Origin: Byssothecium circinans
Taxonomy: Eukaryota > Ascomycota > Dothideomycetes > Pleosporales > Massarinaceae
DNA: 64,000 nt
Assembly: GCA_010015675.1 (NCBI GenBank)
Contig: ML977047.1
Span: 88,078 to 152,077, forward strand
Reading direction: 5' to 3'
Under the pieces are notes generated by a model. It worked only from the letters and a program-made list of their open reading frames with translations, was not told where the DNA came from and did not search any database. Each line of letters starts with the position of its first letter. The stretch's first letter is position 1. Below, one piece after another: positions 41,705 through 52,376 of the stretch. The position numbers and the translations under genes are program-made.

Positions 41705-43327
41705 CTACGCCTCCTGCGGAGGATGCGGAGTCATCCCCATCATCTTCTCATCATTCGCCTCCGTCCTAGGCGCCACAAAGCTGGGCCTCACACGCATATC
41801 GCTCTTCGTCTTCGTCATCAGCGCATCGCGAATATCCTGCTTGCTCCTGCCCATCCAGCTGTCAAAGTTCTTCTGGCTGAGCGGCTGGATCGGACAATTG
41901 AGTTCCGAGCGGAAGAACTCGGAGGGGCGCGGGGGAGGATTGCTCATGATGAAATCGAGGTCCATTTCGAGTTCCTGGCAGAAGTGCTCGAGCGGGAGGT
42001 CGTTGACGTCGTTGCCGAACGGGTTTTCAATCTCCCGGCCAATGGCCGCGATGCCGATGATGATGTAGGCGGCGAAGATGCAGCCGGGGATCGTGACCCA
42101 GCGGAGGTCGTCCCAGAGCTGGAAGGGCAGCATCATTACGTAGACCCAGGTTATTTGCGAGATGGCGATGGAGTAGGCGACCGGGAGTGGGGTTTGGAGG
42201 ACGCGGTCGACGCCGACGAGGACTTCGTTGAGGCTGAGGATCGAGGTGACTGGTGCTGGTGTTAGTGTCTTCTCTTCTTTTCCCTTGGAGATGGGAGGTG
42301 GGAGGAAACTTACTGGCTTGGTTCTGGTACAGGCCGACCTTCAACGTCTCATTCGTGATAGTGCTCTCGACGTAGGCAGACAGGTGGTTCAAGATTTCAA
42401 GCGGCAAGTTACCCAAGGGACGCTTGGCATACTTTATCCTCTTACGCGGGTTGGACTCAGCGAAGGTGACCCCGAGGTATTCTCCAGCAGCCTTGAGTTT
42501 TCCGGGCTCGCGCGCTTTGGGAATCTCGGCTTCGGCGGCTTTGGCGAAGGTTTCGAGGTACTCGATACGATCTTTGAGATCGGGGTAGTCGATTCCGGGC
42601 TCGAAGCGGAGCTTGTGGAGGATAGAGCGGGCAAAGGCGACGATGAGATTGAGTGCCGAACTATTCACAATTAGGCCTGCGCATTCGGTGCATGTTACGC
42701 GTGAAAATGAACATACATCTTGTTCAACAAATCCTCCTTGCCCAGTTCGCCGGGACGTTCCTCAGCATGGATCCAGATCGTGCGAGCAAGATTCTGTCCC
42801 ACGAGCAGGAGCTGAGACCAGTATTTCCTTCCCTCGGTGTAACGCTCATAGGCAGACGAGGTGCGGAAAGAGATGGCGAGACCGACGACGAAACCAAGAA
42901 CAGTAAGAAGTAAGTTGCTCACTTTGAGCTCCCAGACGAGTTCGCAAATGAGGGTGATGGCGGTGGACCACATGGCGACGACAATCAATGGAAGGATCAT
43001 CTTGGGAAGAACGGAACCGTGCATGCGCAGGAAGAAGGGCCATTTGGAGTGTTTAGCCATGTCGCGGGGACCAGCCTACGATGAACATCCCGTTAGTTTT
43101 GCGACTCAAATATTGGCGGAGAGGAGAAGGGGACTCACGAAGTAGTCCAGCGCATCCAACGTGTTATCGGTCTGCTTTCGTGACACAGGCTTGAATGTCT
43201 GCTTCCTTGCCCTCCATGATCGAGGCGAGAGGGGAACCTGATCTCCGCTCCCTCGAGCACTACCACTGCTGCTGGATTCGGGAACCTCAATTGCCGAGGG
43301 CTTTCCCGCCTTGTTCATTAAACCCAT
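41705..43327 (-). CDS. Bestrophin-family (UPF0187) anion-channel-like membrane protein
   Basis: 481 aa from exons 43327-43139, 43075-42717, 42660-42314 and 42255-41705 (introns of 63, 56 and 58 nt). The basic N-terminus leads to DALDYFAGPRDMAKHSKWPFFLRMHGSVLPKM, then the first membrane pair (ILPLIVVAMWSTAITLICELVW, LLLTVLGFVVGLAISFRTSSAYERYTEGRKYWSQLL), the last being the hallmark of bestrophin/YneE-type proteins. Later membrane segments: VAYSIAISQITWVYVMMLPFQLW and IPGCIFAAYIIIGIAAIGREIENPFGNDVNDLPLEHFC, the family's conserved C-terminal acidic stretch (calcium clasp-like in animals). Two acceptor choices were settled by frame: only 42255 and 42660 avoid stops and keep SALNLIVAFARSI. Expected in a membrane as a pentameric channel; ion selectivity unknown. 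Confidence 0.9.
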
Positions 43328-45191
43328 TGTGTAGATGTTGGGTGCAATCGGATTTGCAATCGGTCGGGGTGACTGCTCAGCAGTTCAAGCACGTAGGTAG
43401 AACGATCTTAATAGAAAAAGCACCGGGGGGTGTACGTTCAAATAATGAGAAGAGTGGCAATTCAAAGGACCGTGAGGGTGAAGGGAGCGAGGGACAAAAG
43501 TAGGAAAGGAAAAAGTCGGGGAGGATCAATTGACGACGGACGGGGGGTGTCAAGGGAACGGGCATGAGGGGGGAGATATACACGGCAAAGATTTTCATCA
43601 AACGGGGCGCCCCATGGGCCAATAATGCTTCTGTCGGACCCCGATCCCTTCCTGCCAGTTTGACCGACCGTGAAGCATTCTGGATGAGCAAGTAGCGAGC
43701 TGCGGCCCCTGCATATGCAGCCTCGCGTCAGCCCACCGTGGCCCGCGTAGCCTCCTGGACAAGGTGTCGCAGGCAGCCAATTGCGGAAGCTGAAGGGCCC
43801 CTGACGAGCAAGGGTGTGTCGCAGGAGGGACTTCGTTTCATAAAACAGAGACGACGATTCCTGAGCAGAGCGGTGAGGACTTCTCTTTTGCGATGGAATT
43901 CCTCGCAATCTTGTTGTTCACGGGAATGAAATTCGAGCCACCAATATGCAGTGCTGCGGTCAGCCTCGCCTCAGTCATGTCGTGATAGGAAAGGTAATAA
44001 GCAGACGCAAGAAGGACCTTTAATTAGCCCCTTCCTCCGCCGTTCTCACCATGCACTACAGTGCATGCAGATGTAGAAATTCTGCAGAAATTCCAAAACC
44101 CATTCTCCCAAAAGGAAAATGCTCGTCTTGTGCACTACGTTTTCACTCTCACTGGTGCACAGGAGGCGTGTTTGGGGGCCGCGAATCACCGGTTGTGAGA
44201 CTTCGAGATCACCACTGTCTTTTCGATTTGTGGGACACAGTCGCGGTCTAGACATTGAGTGAAAAGAGTGGATACCCTCGTTCAGCTCGCCCACTGGCAA
44301 TTGCCAACGAATAACCGTCACGGCTCGTCCGACAAGAGAAGAATGAATCGTGAACCGAGGAGCAACGTTGAGTGGTGGACTCATGGCAACGACAGTGCCC
44401 GCCGACCCGGTACATACCGAGACGTCAACGTTGAACCCCCTGCATTATTGGCGTTGGCGTTGGCGTTGGCGCGGCCTCGCCTTCGGAGACATGGCAGGGG
44501 CTGTGTCGGGAGTCTCTGGAAAGATTATAGAACAAGTATCAAATGGTTGGTCATTCGGGAATTGTTCACCAGTGTGGAAGGCGGTGTTGTTGAGACTCTT
44601 GGGAGGTTAAGGATTGGTTGTATTCCGCTGCCGGTGTCGTTGTAACTTGTTCGGACGCTGTGGGAGGTCTTACGGGAGATTCAGAATCTGACTCTGACCG
44701 TTCACGGCATCGGAGACTTCGAGAGATGTGATGTAAGCTGGAGATGGCCGCGGATCCTAGGCACCTGTTCGTACAACAAGTAGACTATTCGAGAGTGTTG
44801 AGGGACGAATAGAAGGTATTTTAACGAAGGCGACGCAATCAGTATTGGCAATTAAGGTAACCTTACGTGTATTCGACGAGTTGTGCAAATAGTCGAATAA
44901 CTTTTGTTGCCAGAGGACGGAACGTGATTTATGGTGATTAATGTGGGTCGTTGACGGAGACTAAGCATGGAAGGATTTGAAGATGAGACCTTTTCCTAAT
45001 CGAGGGGGGTGCGTTCACATGTGGTTTCTTCACGTGCGAGAGGGGCAACTTGGAACCCACAGCACTTAGGTAAGGTTCTAAATATTCTCTACCTATTTGA
45101 ACAGGGCCAAGCCACATGACTATGCCTTTGCCCACATGCACGTGGATGTGTGTAGCCACTACTACATACTTGTTCTCAAAGCGAGCCCGCG
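43328..45191. promoter_or_regulatory. Divergent upstream region of bestrophin-family and F-box genes
   Basis: About 1.9 kb. Open stretches have no recognisable domain. It holds a GTTGGC hexamer run at about 44452-44474 and an 8-bp-arm palindrome at 44050-44067. A 64-bp piece immediately before the F-box gene (about 45072-45135) recurs at 46684-46745. No gene supported. Confidence 0.45.
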
Positions 45192-46151
45192 ATGGAGAAA
45201 ACATACCCTGATCTGCTCGATTTCACGACCTATACGAGGCAAAACATCTGCGACAACACTTTAAACGATGCGCAGCTGGTGACACGGTGTCCGCTTGACA
45301 ATGGGCGATACACCAACGCGCCCACCCCCCCGCGTTATTCCGCCGGCCAACTCGACCAGCTTCCAGTTGAACTTCTCATCCAGGTCCTGCTGTACACTGA
45401 TCTCCCGTCGCTGACTCGTTTCCGCCGCGTCAACCGCCGCGCGATGGAGCTCGTCGACTCGGTCCCCCAGTACGACGCCATCATCAAGCACTGTCCCAAC
45501 ATCATCCGCGCCATTCTCAGCATCCAGGCAGACGCATTTGACTGCGATGTACTTTACACAACCCTTAGCACAACCTGATGCTCCACGTGCGAGCGCTTTG
45601 GCGACTATCTCTACCTCATCGACTGCCGCAGAGTCTGCTACCTCTGCTTCACTCGGCGGCTAGAATACTTTCCCCTCACAATCGGCCGCGCATCGAGTTT
45701 CTTCACTCCCGACGGGACGCAGCAGCGCAGTGCCATCACCAGCCGCCAACGCCTACGTGCGGCGAATCTCCCAAGTGTCCTGAGCCTGCCCGGGCGGTAC
45801 TATACCGCCTGGTCCAGTGAAGGGGGCAATTTGGTGCGAAAGCGGCTTCAACTCTTCGACCGGCAGGCAGTGATCCAGGACCTGGCGGGTTCTGGTCCAA
45901 AGGTAGACAAGACCACTAGGGAACCTCAGCGGTACATGGCTATCATCACCGCACTGTATCTGTTTGATTCTGGCCGGCAGGCCGACTGGGGATACTTCTG
46001 CGTTGGCTGCCAGGAGGAGACGGAGGAGAAAGCGAGGCATTTAAGGATCAAATACACAAGAGAAGAGGTGTCGGAGCACATTGCGAGGTATGGACCGATG
46101 AAGGAGACGCCAAGGATACCCGGTAGGTTCATGCATGTCACTCAAGTCTGA
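45192..46151 (+). pseudogene. F-box protein with C-x2-C motifs, in-frame TGA
   Basis: Open over 320 codons but for one TGA at 45576-45578. The N-terminal part has an F-box (about residues 55-100: LDQLPVELLIQVLLYTDLPSLTRFRRVNRRAM), the module that joins substrates to an SCF ubiquitin ligase. After the stop the same frame continues for 190 residues with CSTCERFGDYLYLIDCRRVCYLCF, a Cys-rich element typical of fungal F-box proteins of this type, then GYFCVGCQEETEEKARHLRI. Since the Cys pair begins immediately after the stop, the stop is inside one gene rather than between two. It may be a nonsense mutation, a sequence error or readthrough. If translation stops there, a 128-residue F-box fragment remains. 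Confidence 0.78.
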
Positions 46152-46997
46152 CAGGGAGATCAAGCTCATCCTCACCTCGTGGGCGGGTTTAATCTCGTTA
46201 GAGTTCTTCACTCCACCTCCAAGAAAAGCGCTTCTGATGTTATCCCTTACTGTCTAAATGCACTCAGCAACGTAGTGCGAATAGGGTCTGAGTCGAGACG
46301 CTAAGGTTAGTATCTACATCTCGAGACCATAGGGGTCGAGGAGACACTGGTACAAAGTTTGGGGGGTAGGGTAGGGGGACGGTATATGGGGGATATCGAC
46401 TGGGTGCTCGCTTTCCAAGGTAGCCGTCGCTCACTGGTATGATGCTCCTGCCTGGGAGAGTCACAATCTCCCTGATACTTATATATTTCCTTTTCCACAT
46501 ATAGATCTCTTGTTCTGAGCAGAAAGCTGCTCGGATAGCGCGCGGCAACATGCGTTGGCGCTTGATTTCTTGCATCTTCTGTACATATACCGGTCTTGTT
46601 GCCACAGCATGCATTTGAGTGCATAGAAGTATGTACCACAAACATGGGTTAAAAGCCTGCACGAACTTCCTCCGGAATTTTTCAAGGTTCCAAATATCAT
46701 CCACCATCTGATCAAGACCAAATCACATGACCATGCCTTTGCCCACGTGGACATTATAGGGTAAGCGCCAGGCAGTTGGATAAAGGCAGTCACATTACGA
46801 AGCCTCTTAACAGGGGCAACAACGACTTGTGAACCGCCTTCCAAAAGCTATTTCGCAGGTCTGAAAACGCGCTTGATAGCGTTTCTACTCTTGAAAGCAA
46901 ACTAAACAGTCTATCTTACGGGCAGTTTGCCTGGACGTTTCTAGGTATGCGGCCGCCTATAATGGAGGTGAACACCAACCATCCATGGATTGATCCA
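46152..46997. other. Intergenic region with a duplicated 5'-flank segment
   Basis: About 850 bp. The only structure found is 46684-46745, a diverged copy of the F-box gene's 5' flank. Nothing coding supported. Confidence 0.5.
46684..46745 (+). repeat. Copy of the F-box 5'-flank segment (about 64 bp)
   Basis: Same orientation as 45072-45135; shared blocks are AAGGTTC.AAATAT, CACATGAC.ATGCC and TTTGCCCAC, with about 80% identity by eye and one small gap. No F-box coding sequence follows this copy. Confidence 0.65.
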
Positions 46998-48238
46998 TCA
47001 TCCTCCAAACCCCCTCCCCACAATCAAACCCCCAGTCCCCCTCCCCCTAGCCAACTCCACCCCCAACGGCCTTCTCCCCACCTCCCCACCCTCCACACAA
47101 ACCCTCACCCACCCAATCCCCTCGAGTAGACTCTGATACAAAACGCCCTTGTACTCACTCCCCCGCCAGATCTTAACCCATACATCCAGCAACTCCTTCG
47201 CCACAGTCTGGGGATGCACCTAAGTCAGGAAGATTACACAGGTCAGCAAAGCTCTCACGCCAAAAGAAAGAAGGGGGTTAATGCGGTGCGCGTCTATCTT
47301 ACGTAGAGGGAATGGAACGTCTTGGATATGTGAATGTGAAGCGGAGTGTATGAAGTATTTGGCGCACACCACTCTCTTTGAATACGGGAGGGGAGGTAAC
47401 ATACCATACCCTCTCTAACCTCATTCCCCCTCGCGTCCTGCGGGAGGAACTTCGCCGCCGGGTAGTTAGGCGGCGGAACGACATTAAGCACGAGCTCCGC
47501 GATGGACAACCGGGGCGGTGCCATCTTCTTCCCCGCTACACCACCACCACCAGAAAACGACGGTAGCGCATCCGCCGTCGACGCCGCACACTCCACCCCC
47601 AACCCATTTTCCAGCCACCGTTTCAGCGCCGCGCAGACCGCCCAACTCGTCCGATCACTCTGCCCGCTATTCCTTGTCCATTTATTCGCGCGATCGCCCG
47701 TGAGCCTCACGTCGACGCAGAGCGTAGCGATCTGCGCGGTGCGCGTCCTCATCGCGAGCGGACCGCAGGAGAGCCACGAGTGCGGGTAGGAAACGTACTG
47801 CGCCATCCAAGTATCCATCCACGCGGGGAGAATGCGACTCTTGCCCTGGATGACCGCGGGGCTGGTTGTAACGAGCGGGATGGAGAGCCAGGTGAAGTAG
47901 TGGAAACTTTCGTCTTCGGCTATACAATCCATCTTCGCCTCCAGCGCCGTTTCCGACTTCCGGGCCGCTTTCTTCCTGATCAGCGCGATGGCTTCGAGCA
48001 TCTCCTTATGCACTTGGCGGTTGCAGCAGAGGAAGTTTGCGCAGGTGGTGGGGGTGGGTTCGAGAGAGTACGCGCAGCCGAACTCGCCGGTTACACTGCT
48101 CTGAGCGTAGGATACGCGGCGGAAGCGGAAGGAGAGCCATTGCGGATGGCCGAGGGTTGGTCGGGGGCGCTCCCAGAGAATTACTTCGGTGTAGATGAGA
48201 TCGCGGAGTTCGCGGGGGAGGGAGAGGAATGCTACCAT
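46998..48238 (-). CDS. Uncharacterised fungal protein with LPRELRDLIY motif
   Basis: 351 aa in this model: exons 48238-47405 and 47219-46998 with a 185-nt intron (GTATG donor, TTAG acceptor) that keeps frame, joining NEVREGM to VHPQTVAKELLDVWVKIW. The N-terminus MVAFLSLPRELRDLIYTEVI is the F-box-like motif that opens many uncharacterised Dothideomycete proteins, where it is often followed by CRQVHKE (here CNRQVHKEMLE). A Gly-rich loop (SFSGGGGVAG) lies near residue 240. If the intron is not used, the frame instead runs to 47294. The intron is three times longer than others here, so the model could hide a small exon. No function can be assigned. Confidence 0.65.
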
Positions 48239-49526
48239 CTTTTCGGTTTGTGATGGGGTTTCTTTTTCTTTACTCTTTTAAGTATTTTCGTGGTTATAAC
48301 TCTTGATGGTTTCGATATCAACACGAATGCTCTTGACGACGATTTTTCTTGAAAATAATGCGTAACCGACTCCCGTTTCTCAAATAATTGCCAAAGCAGC
48401 TCGCAAATGCAGTTCCAACCCGATCAATATGCACTAGATAACTATCCAGCTTGGTTTGTCAGCTGTCACGAACCTGCAAACGTCTCACAAGCGCAAAGGT
48501 ACATACATACGGTGTGCGTCCGTGCGTCCGGTACCTGCGCCGTACAGAGCGAACTTCGTGTTTCGGAAATGCAGAATCTACGCCGCGTTGCTTTGCGTTG
48601 CGTTACAGACGCCCGAGTCATACACGTTTCAGCGCCTCACCGCTCGACCGGGGATTGCGGTAATAACAAAAGGTACACACTTGTGCAACGAAGGTCAAAG
48701 AAGCGGTTGACTCGCACGAGAGCAGCCGTATCCAAAGAGTTGAGAAGAAAAAAGAAGACGATGACGATGATAATGATGACAGATAATGATGAGGAAATGC
48801 TCGGTGGTACTGAAAAGGCCAGCGCGCCGCCGGAAGAGCAAGTGGAAACCCGTAAAGGCTATGTAACTAGTGAGAAGTATGTGAAAAATCCCACCCAAAG
48901 CTCTGCTAAAGATTCGACAGTACGCTTAGCGTAGGATTCTTCTCCCAGGCTCTCTCTTTAAGCAACACGAGGGCAAAGAGGTGGTGGTTCGAAGATAACG
49001 TTAAGGTCTAATGCGCGGATGTGCAAATGATGACATATCCGGGCGGATCCGATCTCGTTCCATTCACATCCGCATCCGAGGCAGACAGTGCACATCACAC
49101 TTGAGCTGCACCATGCTCAAATACATGCGGAAGGAACATCATTGGAGAGGAGAAAGAAGTGACATTGATATAACCATCTCACATCTCAGTTATAGTACAA
49201 TTACATCCATCATCCTCCAAGCAATTACACCTCCGGCAATATTTTTGTAATCATGACACGGCGTACACTTCTTCAGATCTCCACCATCGCTCCAAAGCTA
49301 TTCCCGTACAAAGTACATGCCAAAGCAGCGAATAAAGGTAATAAGCGCTAGTAAAACTTGAGAAGGGAAGAGAAGTGAGAAGAGGTATGATACAGGCGAT
49401 GTGAAAAGGAAAATGTACACGTCTAGAGACCCCAACCTAACCGGACCGTAATGCAAGACGCCTGCTTTTTTGCCGGGTAAAAGACCAAAGGAAATCGACG
49501 AAAGGATGCCAAAGCAGAGAGAGCAT
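48239..49526. other. Intergenic region between LPRELRDLIY gene and SSC1
   Basis: About 1.3 kb, AT-richer. One open stretch (48407-48934, plus) has no domain and a composition unlike the neighbouring genes, so it is not called. It also contains the SSC1 3' UTR. Confidence 0.45.
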
Positions 49527-51675
49527 TTACTGCTTCTTCTCGCCCTCACCCTCAGGCTGCTGCTGTTGCTGCTCACCAGACTGCTGGTTCTCTGAGCGAG
49601 CCTTGTGCATCTGGTCGAAGAGGGTCAAGCTGGCGTTCTGGAGCTCGTCGGTCTTCTCCTTAATCTCCTCAGCGGTGGCAGTGCCCTCGCCAGACTGGCT
49701 CTGGGAGATAAATTCGCGCATGGAGGTAATCTTCTCCTTGATCTTCTCGGCCTCCGTCTTGTCGAGACGGTCCTCGAACTCGCGGAGAGCCTTCTCGGTG
49801 TCGTTCACCACGCTGTCAGCGCGGTTGGCGGCTTCAATGGCAGCCTTGCGCTCCTTGTCCTGAGCTCCGTAGCGTTCAGCATCGTTGACCATGGACTCGA
49901 TCTCGGCATCTGAGAGACCAGAGCCAGAAGCAATGGTGATGGATTGGTCCTTGTTGGTGGACTTGTCTTTGGCGTGGACGTGGACAATTGAGTCAGCGTC
50001 AATGTCGAAGGTAACCTCAATTTGAGGAACACCGCGGTGAGCCGGGGGAATGCCAACAAGCTGGAAGTTACCCAACAGCTTGTTGTCGCGGACGAGCTCA
50101 CGCTCACCCTGGTACACCTTGATCTCAACCGCGCTCTGGAAGTCGGCAGCGGTAGAAAAGACCTGCGACTTCTTGGTGGGGATGGTGGTGTTGCGGTTGA
50201 TTAGGCGAGTGAACACGCCACCGAGAGTCTCGATACCGAGCGAGAGAGGAGTCACGTCAAGCAGAAGAAGGTCAGTGACCTCACCGGCGAGAACGGCACC
50301 CTGAATCGCGGCGCCAATGGCAACAGCCTCATCGGGATTGACCGACTTGGCCGGCTCACGACCGAAGATGCTCTTGACGGACTCGGTAACCTTGGGCATA
50401 CGAGTCATACCACCGACAAGAATGACCTCCTGGATGTCCTTGGGCTGGAGACCGGCATCCTTCAGGGCCTTGCGGACAGGTTCGACGGTCCTGGAGATCA
50501 AGGGGTCAACCAACTTCTCGAGCTGAGAACGGGTCATCTTCGAGTTGATGTGCTTGGGACCCGAGGCATCGGCAGTGATGAAAGGCAGGTTGATGTCAGT
50601 CTGGGCAGACGAGGAGAGCTCAATCTTGGCCTTCTCAGCAGCCTCACGGATACGCTGGATAGCCATGCGGTCATTGTTCAGGTCGATGTTCTGTTCCTTC
50701 TTGAACTGCTGGACGAGGTGGCGGACGAGAGTGATGTCGAAGTCCTCACCACCAAGATGGGTGTCACCGTTGGTGGATTTGACCTCGAAAACGCCATTCT
50801 GGATCTCGAGGATGGAGATATCGAAAGTTCCACCTCCAAGATCGTACACAGCGATGACATTGTCGGAAGACTTGTCAAGACCATAGGCTAGAGCGGCGGC
50901 AGTGGGCTCGTTGACGACACGGAGGACGTTGAGACCGGCGATCTGACCAGCGTCCTTGGTGGCTTGACGCTGAGAGTCGTTGAAGTAGGCAGGGACAGTG
51001 ACGACGGCATTCTTGATGTTCTTGCCCATGTAGGCCTCGGCGGTCTCCTTCATCTTTCCGAGAACGAAACCACCGACCTGCGAGGGCGAGTATTTCTGGC
51101 CTTGTGCCTCCAACCAGGCATCACCGTTGGTGTGCTGGACGATCTTGTACGGCACCTGCTGGATGTCGCGCTGGACTTCGGCGTCGGTGAACTTGCGGCC
51201 GATGAGACGCTTGGTGGCGAAGAGAGTGTTCTCCGGGTTGACCACGGCCTGACGCTTCGCAGCGATACCCACGAGACGCTCACCTTCCTTGGTGAAGCCG
51301 ACGACGGAAGGCGTTGTTCGCGTTCCTGCGCAATTGTTAGCTAATGCACGTACAATTGACGATGATAGAGATGACATACCCTCGGCGTTTTCGATGATGC
51401 GCGGCTGCTTTCCCTCCATCACAGCGACGGCTGAGTTGGTGGTTCCGAGATCGATACCGATCACGGAGCCCTTGACCTTCTCCTCCGAGCCCTCAGCATA
51501 TCCTCGCGCCCATGATGCGCCAAAGGGCTTTGTGAAGGCGGGTGCTTGGGCGCGTCGGACGGCAGAAGTCGCCCGCGGCATGAACTGCAGATGAGGTCAG
51601 TATAAAGAGCAGGGCAGGGGCAGGTTGGATGGCGCGCAAGCCACTTACGGTTCGTGATAATCTTGAGGACAGCAT
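49527..51675 (-). CDS. SSC1: Mitochondrial Hsp70 chaperone
   Basis: 676 aa from exons 51675-51649, 51584-51380 and 51325-49527 (introns of 64 and 54 nt). N-terminal presequence [22 protein letters not shown] with many Arg and no acidic residues targets mitochondria. ATPase domain: [60 protein letters not shown] and [12 protein letters not shown]. The peptide-binding domain holds [17 protein letters not shown]; the lid is helical and the tail is Gln/Glu-rich ([14 protein letters not shown]). It drives protein import through the TIM23 motor and folds matrix proteins. The second intron is 54 nt with no in-frame stop, so unspliced mRNA would still be translatable. It is divergent from the DUF2415 gene. 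Confidence 0.96.
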
Positions 51676-52376
51676 GATGGATGTGTGTGATGTGAAGTCG
51701 CAAAGACAGATGCAAGCAACAGAGGAAGCAGGATGGACAAGGCGGGTGATGGGGATGGAGTGAAGCTTTATGATTTATCGTGGAAAAGTTTTTGAGCTAT
51801 GACAGGAGGCAAGAGCACTGTCTTGGCTTGGCCTCGGGCGATTGGACCGATCGGTTTGGTTTGGTCTGTGCTGCAACTCTCGCGGCGAAGGCATTGGAAG
51901 GTTGGAGAAAGCGACTCTGAATTCCATGCTGCATATGCGTTTACTGAATGCTTTTAGATGCCATTCTGGCTCTACCATATCGTCCAGTCTTCAAATGTGA
52001 ACATTTGAAGTGTGTTGGCAAGCTCACGTGCCGGGTGCTGCGGACTGACATATACATACCACCCAGAAGGCAACATTCAAAGAGGAGCTCTCCTCCCGTC
52101 ATACATCGCCATCCTATTACAATCCACCTTGTCCATCTCTGTGCACCGTGTCGCCCTTCTATCCTTCTCTACTGTGCATCCGCCAGTTTTGCGGCCAGCC
52201 TCATTGTGTGCTGCAGCCGACCATTCCGTCCTATCAATGGTCTGACGTAGACCGCGCCGCGCGACCTCTTGACATCGGGAGCTCCTCCAGCTCACGCCTC
52301 AAGTGCTTGCTCTCACCTGTCCTCGCCCATGACAAGCAATGCGGCCGACGCCCCGTACCAGTAGTACCTAAGAAGC
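51676..52376. promoter_or_regulatory. Divergent promoter region of SSC1 and the DUF2415 gene
   Basis: About 700 bp between divergent start codons. I looked for heat-shock elements (alternating GAA/TTC blocks) and found no convincing array. Confidence 0.45.

Noticed and set aside
41723..42265. 180-codon plus-strand frame opposite the bestrophin gene
   Set aside because: His/Arg/Asp-rich shadow of the coding strand.
44050..44067. Eight-base-arm palindrome CATGCACT-AC-AGTGCATG
   Set aside because: Too short and isolated to interpret; such palindromes occur by chance over 64 kb.
48407..48934. 175-codon plus-strand frame upstream of SSC1's 3' end
   Set aside because: Low-complexity acidic/basic end, no domain, no supporting splice structure.
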